Positions 31,171 through 39,548 of a stretch of 64,000 nucleotides of DNA are shown here, piece by piece. Numbering within the stretch: position 1 is the stretch's first letter; the number at the start of each line of letters is the position of its first letter. Below the pieces are notes generated by a model. That model was not told the origin of the DNA. It saw nothing but the letters and a program-made list of their open reading frames with translations, and searched no databases. The position numbers were made by a program, and so were the translations under genes. The DNA is from a virus: positions 1 through 64,000 of IMG/VR virus record IMGVR_UViG_3300023174_000036, one strand, 5' to 3'.

Positions 31171-32166
31171 TTATCCTAGATTAACTTTTTTAGCTTCAGT
31201 TGCTGTTGACTCGGCTGTTTTAACTGGGAATGTTATTCCTTGTATACCGCCAATAGTTTGTGTTGAATTTGTAGATAATAATCCTGGAGTACCTTGCAGT
31301 GCTTTTTCCTGAGTGTTTTGATAAGTGTTAACCGACTCAACAATGTTGTTTAATGTTTCTGCACTGTTTCTGGTAACATTTTGTTGTGATACAAAACTTG
31401 GACTTAGGCTATTAGAGTCAACAACTCCTTCTAATGGACTAGGGGTAACGTCGTAGTGTTCTAAACCAAACCCTTCTACTGTTTCTGGACTAACAGTTCC
31501 TGCGCCATATGATACTGCTTCAAATGAAATAGTCATTGTATTATCATGAACCTTAGTGCTGGAATAATCTAACCCTGCATGATCCCAGCTGGCAATTAAC
31601 GGATTATGTAATTTGTAACTTACAAATTCATGTCGAGCCATTTGATAAATTGTTATATGGTTAAAAAATGGAATATTGCTACCGTTATCTAAACCAAATG
31701 GCGTGGTAATAAAATCAAAATTCTTAGTTGCATTTCTGTTATAAGCAGTTCCATTTTTTGCACTAGTTGGATCTGCATAGTAATAACTGTAATAGTTTTG
31801 CCACAATTGATTGATTAAACCCATGTTATCGTCATGAAATTTAATTGTTGCATTTTCAAACTTATGTTGCATCTGTATTACTTTTTTTCTGTTATATTGA
31901 TTAGCAGTCTCTGACGATATAGTAAATTTAGGTAACGATATACTTTTGACCAGCATATTAATTTCGTTTCTATGTCGTTGTAATAAGTCAATACTTTTTA
32001 ATGCGCCGGGATTTATACTAAAAGATACATGAAATAAATGATCAAACTTTGGAGCAAGTCTAAATGAATCGTCTGCAAATAGTCTGCTTGCGTGACGTTG
32101 ATCCCGCAAGTAAACATGACTTGTAGGACTATGTGATTTTAAATATTTGCTAGGTGTAAAGGCCAT
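31171..32166 (-). CDS. Tail tube-like/baseplate tube protein (gp54- or gp19-related)
   Basis: The 331-residue product has a tube-type core: NEINMLVKSISLPKFTISSE, QYNRKKVIQMQHKFENATIK then FHDDNMGL, and later DNTMTISFEAVSYGAGTV. This resembles T4 gp19 and gp54, where gp54 (320 residues) starts tail tube assembly on the baseplate. An Asn/Thr-rich tail follows. ATG at 32166 lies 5 nt after an ATAAATA box. gp54-like is the better guess by length. Confidence 0.6.
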   Translation of the reverse strand: MAFTPSKYLKSHSPTSHVYLRDQRHASRLFADDSFRLAPKFDHLFHVSFSINPGALKSIDLLQRHRNEINMLVKSISLPKFTISSETANQYNRKKVIQMQHKFENATIKFHDDNMGLINQLWQNYYSYYYADPTSAKNGTAYNRNATKNFDFITTPFGLDNGSNIPFFNHITIYQMARHEFVSYKLHNPLIASWDHAGLDYSSTKVHDNTMTISFEAVSYGAGTVSPETVEGFGLEHYDVTPSPLEGVVDSNSLSPSFVSQQNVTRNSAETLNNIVESVNTYQNTQEKALQGTPGLLSTNSTQTIGGIQGITFPVKTAESTATEAKKVNLG

Positions 32167-32171
32167 AATAA

Positions 32172-32178
32172 TATTTAT
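32172..32178 (-). promoter_or_regulatory. T4-type late promoter box, 5 nt from start codon
   Basis: ATAAATA on the minus strand followed by TTATT and the ATG at 32166. A 16-bp perfect palindrome TTAACTACGTAGTTAA (32187-32202) lies just upstream of it. Confidence 0.65.
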
Positions 32179-32214
32179 CTTAAATATTAACTACGTAGTT
32201 AATGACTAGTCACT

Positions 32215-32240
32215 AAAAAACCCGCTGAGCGGGTTTTTTT
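32215..32240 (-). terminator. Strong bidirectional-looking terminator after tail tube gene
   Basis: AAAAAACCCGC-TGA-GCGGGTTTTTT, an 11-bp stem; ends the leftward gp19 transcript. Confidence 0.88.
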
Positions 32241-32250
32241 AATTTGTTGA

Positions 32251-32895
32251 TTATCTGTAAGGAACGCCGCCACCTGTTGTAGCAGTACCTGCACGTTTCT
32301 GTCCAAAACCTTCAGTTCCCATACCAGCGCCTGGCCCAATTTGCTGTGCGTTGTCGTATTGGATACTAATATCAATAGTCATAACGTCGGCAGCACCAGT
32401 ATAGCTCAGTGTTTGATAATTTGTGCTGTCAACGTAACAGCCATACAATTCCCAAGTTTCAAGCACTGTGGGAGTGTTAGTACCGTTACCGCCATCTAAC
32501 ATTTCAATTCGTGTTAGGAACTTATAATCACCAGCACTTGCCGCAGAGCTTTGTTCAAAGAAGTCAAACTGCTTTTGATTTTGCTCGCCAACTAATTTAG
32601 TCACGTTGTTAGAAACATCGTCACGTAATTTAATTGTTAGTGGTTGCCATGTTGGCTTACCAGCATAGTGAATCTTACTGTTATAAACTTCAATAGTCTG
32701 ATCTGCAAATTTCACGTTAGGTCTGCCACAATCAGCTACTTGTTTTGTTAATTCTACTGTACCACCTGATACACCAAAGTTTTCAAAACTAACTCTGAAT
32801 CTGTACTTTAACTTAGGCATTAACATGCCTTGAGTACTTGAGCTTTGGTTACTAGCTAGCGGTACTGTAAATCTTGATAATGATGCAATTGACAT
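32251..32895 (-). CDS. gp19: Tail tube protein (T4 gp19-like)
   Basis: The 214-residue product has the gp19 beta core (MPKLKYRFRVSFENFG, LTKQVADCGRPNVKF, IHYAGKPTWQPLTIKLRDD, VMTIDISIQYDNAQQ). It ends with a Gly-rich tail. It forms the inner tube of the contractile tail and is encoded directly downstream of the sheath gene, as in T4 (gp18-gp19). It is somewhat longer than T4 gp19 (163), like other marine relatives. AGGAGAAC precedes the ATG. Confidence 0.85.
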   Translation of the reverse strand: MSIASLSRFTVPLASNQSSSTQGMLMPKLKYRFRVSFENFGVSGGTVELTKQVADCGRPNVKFADQTIEVYNSKIHYAGKPTWQPLTIKLRDDVSNNVTKLVGEQNQKQFDFFEQSSAASAGDYKFLTRIEMLDGGNGTNTPTVLETWELYGCYVDSTNYQTLSYTGAADVMTIDISIQYDNAQQIGPGAGMGTEGFGQKRAGTATTGGGVPYR

Positions 32896-32911
32896 TGTGT
32901 TCTCCTAATTA

Positions 32912-35900
32912 TTATAGACCTTTAATCTCGCCAGTATTCTTCAAGCGTAATGGAATGTAGATAAATTCCACTGCTTTTACTGGTTCAATTGCGACATCAA
33001 GGTATAGTTCGCTACGATCGATTCGTGCTGGTGTATTGTTTGATGTATCGCAAACTACAAGATAGTCGTACAATGCACGTTGTCCTACTAGTTCTAATAG
33101 TAAACTTTCAGCGGCTTGTTTGATTTCATTACGTGTGATAGTGTCGTTTGGTTCAAACACATATGGTTTTGCCAATTGACTAAACTGTCTACGTAGATAA
33201 ATTACCAAACGTGCAACGTTGATTCTGTCTAATGAACTAGCACTCAGTTGACGTGTGTACTGTCCGTAGTTTACTAAACCTGTTCCGGTAATGTATGTGA
33301 TTGGGTTTACATGGATACTTGCAAGTGTATCGCGTTGTCCAGTGTTTAATGCTGTTGCATTGAATTCGCCTGTTAACGAGTCAATGTAACCTACTGAACT
33401 TACGTTAGTGATACCGCCACGGCGTGTACCAGCTGGAGCAAACCATGGATATGAAACATTATCGCTCAATGCGATAGTGCGCATCATCATGTAGCTTGGA
33501 GGAACAACAACGTTATTTCCCAACAAGTCTGTAGTGTAACCCCATGGATAGAACATACCCAAGTATGCATCTGTGGTTAACAAACCATCGTCGCCGTTGT
33601 TAACTGCATTGTCAGTATTGTTACCCCAGTTACTGATTGTTGTTGCATCTGGCTTCAAGCGAGCAGGAGTATCACCAATAACAAATGCACTAATGCCTCT
33701 ATCATAATTCAATGCAACCAATGATGTGATTGTTTCAGGATAACCTGGGCAAGCAATCAAGTTAAATATGCGACTTTCTTCGTCACGAATTTGTTGGTTA
33801 GCGTTGATTTCTGCATTTAATGCGGCAACCACAACTTCACGTACTGCTTTACGTCCAAAATTTCCAGCGCCGTTAACTTGGTTAGCGGCAGCACTGAGCC
33901 AACGATGTGGATAGTAGTTGGTCATCAATGCGTTTGATTGACGAGTATTTCGTGTAGTGGTATCAACGTAATTTCTAACAAATTTCAACACGTTGTATCC
34001 GCTACGACGCATGTTCCATAACAACATGCCTTTTGGATATAGTGCAGGATCCGGAGCATCAAAATCTAAGAAGTTGCTGGTCAACAAATCACTAATTTCT
34101 GCTTTAGTAGCAGTTAGACCGTCTGTGTTCCAACGTGCATCGTGGAATAGTACACCGTTTTCACTTGTTTGATCTGAGTTGTCTAACAATACCCATTTCT
34201 TAGTTAGATAATTGTATCGTTTGATTAACGGATAGTTTTCTAAATCGCTAGTGTCAATCCACAAGTCGCCGTTGGCCAACGGTGTTCCGTCGCTTTGTAC
34301 AGTTGGTTGTGTTGCACTTACTTTAGGACCCATTGGATCGGTTATATCTCCACCAACTTGGTTTTGAGTGTAGTTCTTATAGCCAACCCATGTGGTGCCG
34401 TTGTGTATCATGATATCAACTTCGTCAATATCGTTGTTGTACCATAATTGGCCGTCAGCGGCAATGTTTGTTGGAGGTGTTGCACTTGCGGCTGCAATTG
34501 CTGTACCGTTTAACACAGCTGACCATAAACTTGCAACATAGTTATTTGCAGTGCCTGCTGGGTTAGGATACAAATTAGCAGTTGTGCTAGTTGAAAATAT
34601 TTTTGCTAAAGGCAAATTAGTAGTGTCAACTAATCTAAAATCTCCACCAACAGTGTGAGTAATGTTAATTGAGTTGTTGGCATTTTTTGTAGCAACTAAT
34701 TTTGAATCAGGTAATGCGGCGTTAAAGGCAGCAATAACTGCATCTGAATCTGCGGCAGCACCTGCGGCTGTGAATGTAATAGTCACAGCTGAAGTTAATG
34801 TACCACTACCAATTACGCTTTCTTGTACTGTAAAGCTGTTTGCGCCTGCTGTAAATGTACTGCTAGTAATAGGCGAGCTAGTAATAGTAGTTGCACCTAC
34901 ACCACTGCGTTTGTAAATTTTAAATGTAGCAATCTCTGGACCGCCTTCGTCATCGTTGTATTTGACATACACTGAGTTAACTGACAAATTGATACCACCA
35001 CCGCTTGGATCAAGTGTTGCCAACGCAGACTGATTTGTTGGGAATAGCTTTGTAGTTTGTGTGATCCAAGAACGAGTTGCGCTGTTGTATTTCTTAATAA
35101 TCCAGTCTGCGCCAGCATTTGCGTTGGTAGTTTTAACCCATACAGAGCCAGTTGGACGACCGTTAGCAGTTGATGTGTTGTCCGTAATTTTATATGTAGG
35201 AACACTTGTGTGTGCTGACATTGCCATGGCAGGAGCCATGTATGTTGTAGAGCTTAAACCAACTTTGGCTACTGTAGTTCCAGATAATACAATGTCTACA
35301 CCTGTTGAGAACAAGTTTAATTTTTCATTAATTATTGCGGCTGTTACACCAGAAACTGTAGTGCCAATTGCGGCTACTAATCCAGTTAGCGTAGTTACAC
35401 CAGTGAATGTAGTTGAATTGATAACAAGAGTATCGCCAGTTAACAATGTAATTGAACTATTAGCAATAGTTCCTGTGGCTGCTGGCCAACTTGCGGCCCA
35501 TGCTGTGGAACCAACTTCAACCCATGTGCCTGCGGCAGTTGCTGATGTATATTTTTTAAAATATAATTTGTTTAATGTTGTTACTGCAACCATTGCATAG
35601 TCGCCAATTGCGCCAACGCTTGCTAATGGTACATAATTAGGAGCCGCTGTAACTTTAGAAGCTTCTGTAATTACTGTTACTTTTTGTACACTGAATGATT
35701 GTCCGTCTGCAACTGTTGCAGGGCTAGCGTTCCATTCAAATACACCAAATTTAGTGTCAGTGGTATCAAGCCAATATGTGCCGTCTTCTGCTGGACTTGT
35801 TGGTGTTGTTGGAGTACCAGTAAGTTGTCCTACATCCAAGTCAGCACGTACAACATATGCACGATTACTCACGCCTAAGAAACTGTATGCAGTAGCTAGG

Positions 35901-36181
35901 CCATATTCATTCTGTTCGCCAGCATGGATAGGATTATTATTTGCATCAGTATAAAATTTAGGAATACCAAACGTATCTGACAAATCTTTCTGACTTGTTA
36001 GTAAGTATACTTTTCCAGCGTTTGCTTTCAATGTGCCAGGCGCTGTGCCTGTTGCCGCTCCGTTTTGTTTGTTTTCTGCTGATGCAACTACAATTAACGG
36101 AACTGTGCCGGCCGCGGCTGGTGTATAGAAACTTTCATCTATAACTGTTACGCTTACGCCTGGTGAACTAAGTTGAGCCAT
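32912..36181 (-). CDS. gp18: Tail sheath protein (T4 gp18-like), enlarged
   Basis: The N-terminus (MAQLSSPGVSVTVIDESFY) and C-terminus are clear gp18 sheath: LNTGQRDTLASIHVNPITYI, LVNYGQYTR, DRINVARLVIYLRRQ and VEFIYIPLRLKNTGEI. They form the contractile sheath that drives injection. At 1089 residues it is much longer than T4 gp18 (659). The middle (about residues 130-680) holds inserted repeat modules of the type PTSPAEDGTYWLDTTDTKFG, NIAADGQLWYNNDIDEVDI and LANGDLWIDTSDLENYP. These are likely exposed on the sheath surface. GGAG lies before the ATG. Confidence 0.9.
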   Translation of the reverse strand: MAQLSSPGVSVTVIDESFYTPAAAGTVPLIVVASAENKQNGAATGTAPGTLKANAGKVYLLTSQKDLSDTFGIPKFYTDANNNPIHAGEQNEYGLATAYSFLGVSNRAYVVRADLDVGQLTGTPTTPTSPAEDGTYWLDTTDTKFGVFEWNASPATVADGQSFSVQKVTVITEASKVTAAPNYVPLASVGAIGDYAMVAVTTLNKLYFKKYTSATAAGTWVEVGSTAWAASWPAATGTIANSSITLLTGDTLVINSTTFTGVTTLTGLVAAIGTTVSGVTAAIINEKLNLFSTGVDIVLSGTTVAKVGLSSTTYMAPAMAMSAHTSVPTYKITDNTSTANGRPTGSVWVKTTNANAGADWIIKKYNSATRSWITQTTKLFPTNQSALATLDPSGGGINLSVNSVYVKYNDDEGGPEIATFKIYKRSGVGATTITSSPITSSTFTAGANSFTVQESVIGSGTLTSAVTITFTAAGAAADSDAVIAAFNAALPDSKLVATKNANNSINITHTVGGDFRLVDTTNLPLAKIFSTSTTANLYPNPAGTANNYVASLWSAVLNGTAIAAASATPPTNIAADGQLWYNNDIDEVDIMIHNGTTWVGYKNYTQNQVGGDITDPMGPKVSATQPTVQSDGTPLANGDLWIDTSDLENYPLIKRYNYLTKKWVLLDNSDQTSENGVLFHDARWNTDGLTATKAEISDLLTSNFLDFDAPDPALYPKGMLLWNMRRSGYNVLKFVRNYVDTTTRNTRQSNALMTNYYPHRWLSAAANQVNGAGNFGRKAVREVVVAALNAEINANQQIRDEESRIFNLIACPGYPETITSLVALNYDRGISAFVIGDTPARLKPDATTISNWGNNTDNAVNNGDDGLLTTDAYLGMFYPWGYTTDLLGNNVVVPPSYMMMRTIALSDNVSYPWFAPAGTRRGGITNVSSVGYIDSLTGEFNATALNTGQRDTLASIHVNPITYITGTGLVNYGQYTRQLSASSLDRINVARLVIYLRRQFSQLAKPYVFEPNDTITRNEIKQAAESLLLELVGQRALYDYLVVCDTSNNTPARIDRSELYLDVAIEPVKAVEFIYIPLRLKNTGEIKGL

Positions 36182-36285
36182 TTTTTAATCTCCATGAGTA
36201 CATGTTCTTCAATGTATTTAGTGGATTTTGGATTTTTATCCTTGTTATTAGCTAGAAAAAGGTTTTGAAAAGGTGTAAATAAAGT

Positions 36286-36612
36286 ATGAGACCACTTTGT
36301 ACTTGCGGAATTAAACCTGCGGCTGTTAACTATAAAAAAAATGGGCGTACTTATTATAGGAGCCAGTGTGAATCTTGTCTCGCTGGTAAAGGCGTTGCTA
36401 GATGGTATCGTTCAGGATATCGTATGAAAAATACTTGCGATAAATGCGGGTTTAAAAGCCTGCATAAAGAAGTATTTGCAGTGTTCCACGTAGATGGAGA
36501 TTTAAATAATTGCAGGCCGCTTAATCTTAAGACAGTGTGTGCAAATTGTCAGCGTGTTCTTCACAAAGAAGGTCAGAAGTGGAAGCAAGGTGATCTTGTA
36601 CCAGATCTTTGA
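36286..36612 (+). CDS. HNH/zinc-ribbon protein (108 aa)
   Basis: The product has CTCGI and C-x2-C pairs N-terminally (SQCESCLAG), then CDKCGFKS. An HNH-like FHVDGDLNNCRPLNLKTVCANCQRV follows, split as FHVDGDLNNCRPLNL and KTVCANCQRVLH: H-x-D-G-D, N, N and C-x2-C in the right order. It may be a homing-type or packaging-associated nuclease. ATG lies 4 nt after a GTAAATA box. Its last 86 bp overlap, on the opposite strand, the end of the dNMP kinase gene. Confidence 0.65.
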   Translation: MRPLCTCGIKPAAVNYKKNGRTYYRSQCESCLAGKGVARWYRSGYRMKNTCDKCGFKSLHKEVFAVFHVDGDLNNCRPLNLKTVCANCQRVLHKEGQKWKQGDLVPDL

Positions 36613-37225
36613 CTCTGGCAAACAAGTCATCTATACTGCCATTGTTATCAAGTACTGCATCAAATCTAGTTCCAACCCATGCAGTTTCGCTGGCATGAAT
36701 TCCTAATTTTTCAAGTTTGCTACGGCTAGTGGACCAAGAAAAATTACCAGTTTCTCCCTTGTTGGCATTAACAGCATCGTCGTACCATTCAGGTTCCGGA
36801 CCACGATGAACCCGTATTACAATACCGCCAGCGTCTTTAATACTTTTGATTTCATTAGGAAATCTGCAATCGCTGATAACGATGTCGTCTTTGCTGTTAC
36901 GGAGTTTGTTTTCAAGACTAGCAATCCATATGTCATCGTGAAAGCTCTTACGGCACACTTCAGTGCCCCAGTATTGTAGTACCCAGCGAGGTGTTAGGTT
37001 AGGCATATCAAGTCGTTGAGCCCACCATGGGTCTACTTGTTCGCGCCATTCACGTGCTTGTTTTGTGCGTCCTTCAAGCATTGTTCTATCCCAGCCAAAC
37101 ACATGAGCTACCGCGTCTTTTAAGGAGTTAGCAAATGATTCTCGTCGGAAGCCATGGAAGTTAGTAAGATAATCAGCAACTGTATCTTTGCCAGAACCAA
37201 TAAACCCGCATACACCTATAATCAT
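36527..37225 (-). CDS. gp1: Deoxynucleoside monophosphate kinase (T4 gp1-like)
   Basis: The 232-residue product starts with P-loop GFIGSGKDT (residues 7-15) followed by VADYLTNFHGFRRESFANSLKDAVAHVFGWDR, quoted here only as FGWDRTMLEG and SFANSLKDA. It has WVLQYWGTEVCRKSFHDDIW, IVISDCRFPNE and IVIRVHRGPE, all of the T4 gp1 dNMP kinase family. It phosphorylates dNMPs for phage DNA synthesis. Length is close to T4 gp1 (241). The C-terminus overlaps the HNH gene on the other strand. Confidence 0.9.
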   Translation of the reverse strand: MIIGVCGFIGSGKDTVADYLTNFHGFRRESFANSLKDAVAHVFGWDRTMLEGRTKQAREWREQVDPWWAQRLDMPNLTPRWVLQYWGTEVCRKSFHDDIWIASLENKLRNSKDDIVISDCRFPNEIKSIKDAGGIVIRVHRGPEPEWYDDAVNANKGETGNFSWSTSRSKLEKLGIHASETAWVGTRFDAVLDNNGSIDDLFARVKDLVQDHLASTSDLLCEEHADNLHTLS

Positions 37226-37282
37226 AGCGTCTCCTAATGTAACGCTAGTATATAACAGATTTATTACAAGGTCAAATATTTT

Positions 37283-38071
37283 TTAACCAATTACAAAAGT
37301 ATAACCCGTGCCGCCCGCAACATAGGTTTCTAGTTCTTTATCCAGTTCTTTTAATTCGGTAGTACCTGCACTAATTAAATCTTTACCGTTTAGCTGAATG
37401 CCGCCCGAACCTGGGCCAGCAATGGTGCCAAACTTGCTACGAGCTTCGCCCAGCATGATTTTACAGTTGGCAAGCGAATAATCCTTCAACCACTGTTTAG
37501 CATAAATGTCTTGTAGTAAAACCCAGTCGGGTCGAAAATTTTGGCTCTTGATTAAAATTTGTTCGCCTTGAGCAAACGGTCGTTGAAGAATATTTAAAAT
37601 ATGACTGGTTGGTTTCCAATTGAATTCAATGAATGCACCAAACATACGACCAGCTAGTTTTTGATATCCTGCAAACATTTCATATGTGGCCAAGCCGCCC
37701 ATAGACGACCCGGTTAACAAATAAGTGTTGGTATAGGCCAAATTAAACGGTTCAAACAAAGTTCCGCCTGCGCCCATGCCAGTACGCGAACCGATAGCTC
37801 TACGGAACACACTTTGTACACTGATAATTTCGTCAGGCAGTCTATATTCGTTTACATCCTGTTGTAGTTCTAAAAAACTGTAGCTTTCTTCAACAGCATT
37901 TGGACTACGTTGTCTATATCGGTTCATAGCACGATCTAGCGCAGTTTCATAGTGGATTGGATCTAGCTCTACTTCGATCATTCCATCGCCCAGCATGGCT
38001 TTAACGTATTCAAATACTTTGTTTCGCTCTATTATCGATGATGATGTATTAGTTGGGGCTTTATCGTCCAT
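37283..38071 (-). CDS. gp13: Neck protein (T4 gp13-like)
   Basis: The 262-residue product has the T4-like neck pattern: FEYVKAMLGDGMIEVELDP, HYETALDRAMNRYRQRS, NEYRLPDEIISVQSVFRRA, FNLAYTNTYLLTG and LQDIYAKQWLKDYSLANCK. Then comes LGEARSKFGTIAGPGSGGIQ. gp13 seals the filled head and joins head to tail with gp14. GGAG before the ATG and a late box at 38088-38094 upstream. It is divergent from gp14 on the plus strand. Confidence 0.85.
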   Translation of the reverse strand: MDDKAPTNTSSSIIERNKVFEYVKAMLGDGMIEVELDPIHYETALDRAMNRYRQRSPNAVEESYSFLELQQDVNEYRLPDEIISVQSVFRRAIGSRTGMGAGGTLFEPFNLAYTNTYLLTGSSMGGLATYEMFAGYQKLAGRMFGAFIEFNWKPTSHILNILQRPFAQGEQILIKSQNFRPDWVLLQDIYAKQWLKDYSLANCKIMLGEARSKFGTIAGPGSGGIQLNGKDLISAGTTELKELDKELETYVAGGTGYTFVIG

Positions 38072-38087
38072 TTTAGTTCTCCACTCA

Positions 38088-38107
38088 TATTTATCTAACG
38101 ATAAATA
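38088..38107. promoter_or_regulatory. Divergent pair of late promoter boxes between gp13 and gp14
   Basis: ATAAATA on the minus strand (38088-38094) serves gp13; ATAAATA on the plus strand (38101-38107) lies 4 nt before the gp14 ATG. Confidence 0.7.
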
Positions 38108-38111
38108 TCAT

Positions 38112-39548
38112 ATGCCAAGACTATCCCTATACAAACCCGAACGTGGGCAAGATTTTAAGTTTATGGACCGACAAATATCTGAAATGTTTCAGGTTGGCGG
38201 TACTGACGTATATTTGCACAAATACATGGGTCCAAAGCTAAATGCCAACGGCACTGCCGATCAGCCTGTTATTGACTCATATAATGTAGCAAATATACAA
38301 GATTTGTTATTTTTAGAAAATCGTGATAGGAAGTATGACGAAGAAATTTATCGCATCAGGGGATGGTATAATGTTGCAAACATTGACTTTAATCTAAGTC
38401 AGTTTGGATTTTTCATTGATAATGATTCCATTTTTATGACAGTGCATATTAATGATTTTATCAAATATATTGGTCGAAAACCTATTGCAGGAGATGTATT
38501 TGAGCTGCCGCATTTGCGTGACGAATTTGCATTAAACGATTACGATATCAGTTTACCGCGTTACTATGTTATTGAAGATGTGGGCCGTGCCAGTGAAGGT
38601 TTTAGTGCAACATGGTATCCGCATTTGTATAGACTCAAGTGCAAAAAAATTGTGGATAGTCAACAATTTGCTGACATACTCAATAAACCAGCAACAGATG
38701 CCAACGGTGATCCAAGTGGTTTAACACTGAGAGAATTACTCAGCACCCACAGTAAAGAATTAGAAATCAATGATCAAATAGTTGCACAGGCAGAGGCCGA
38801 CGCTCCAAAAAGCGGATACGAAACTAGACAATTTTATACACTAGCTGTGAATGAAACCGGCAAGCCCGTGCTGTCAACAGCAGATGCTGGCAACATTGAT
38901 GCCAGCAATGCATCCAATATACGTGCAAGTAGTCAAGATGGCGTTCCTGATAGAACGGGTTACACTGGATATCTTGTAGGCGACGGGTTTCCTGTCAACG
39001 GTCTTGATTTTGGATTTGGTATACAGTTTCCTGCCACAGCCATGCAAGATGATTTCTTTTTACGCACTGACTTTTTACCTAATAGATTGTTTAGATTTGA
39101 CGGTTCTCGATGGGTCAAAGTTGAAGATGCTGTACGCATGAACATGACCAATAACGATTCAAGAAATACACAAAAGACTGGATTCATCAACAACAACAGT
39201 TACATGTATACTGATAAAGTTATTGAAGATGCGGTTACATTGACTAAGGGTACCAGTGTAATCAACACTACAATTGATTTTGCAAGAACTGCTCCTTACA
39301 TTGTTTTAAAGATAGACACATATACTATGGAATATGCTATCGCAGATTATCCAACCATGCTTACTTCTTACAGTTACACTAGTCCGTTGGGTGTAGTGTC
39401 TAACAAGATTAGAATTACATTGCCTGTTGTGGGATCTGTACAACAAACTGTTCCTTACGATGGTGTGTGGACTGCAACATTGTACAATGTAAGAATGGCG
39501 CAAAAACAAAGCCTTAGCAAGGCGCTTAGACCTAGGGCAGATTTATAA
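38112..39548 (+). CDS. gp14: Neck protein (T4 gp14-like)
   Basis: The start at 38112 (MPRLSLYKPERGQDFKFMDRQ) is the typical marine gp14 start; a longer frame begins inside gp13's leader and is rejected. The product (478 residues) continues with ISEMFQVGGTDVYLHKYMGP and DLLFLENRDRKYDEEIYRIR, then DFIKYIGRKPIAGDVFELPH, as in gp14 of T4-like cyanophages. With about 256 residues in T4, the C-terminal half (after residue 240) is an extra beta-rich part. It forms the neck with gp13. Overlaps gp15 as TAATG. Confidence 0.85.
   Translation: MPRLSLYKPERGQDFKFMDRQISEMFQVGGTDVYLHKYMGPKLNANGTADQPVIDSYNVANIQDLLFLENRDRKYDEEIYRIRGWYNVANIDFNLSQFGFFIDNDSIFMTVHINDFIKYIGRKPIAGDVFELPHLRDEFALNDYDISLPRYYVIEDVGRASEGFSATWYPHLYRLKCKKIVDSQQFADILNKPATDANGDPSGLTLRELLSTHSKELEINDQIVAQAEADAPKSGYETRQFYTLAVNETGKPVLSTADAGNIDASNASNIRASSQDGVPDRTGYTGYLVGDGFPVNGLDFGFGIQFPATAMQDDFFLRTDFLPNRLFRFDGSRWVKVEDAVRMNMTNNDSRNTQKTGFINNNSYMYTDKVIEDAVTLTKGTSVINTTIDFARTAPYIVLKIDTYTMEYAIADYPTMLTSYSYTSPLGVVSNKIRITLPVVGSVQQTVPYDGVWTATLYNVRMAQKQSLSKALRPRADL

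Noticed and set aside
36286-36612. Calling the HNH-like gene an intron-borne homing endonuclease
   Set aside because: No interrupted gene or intron boundary is visible around it; it is a free-standing gene.
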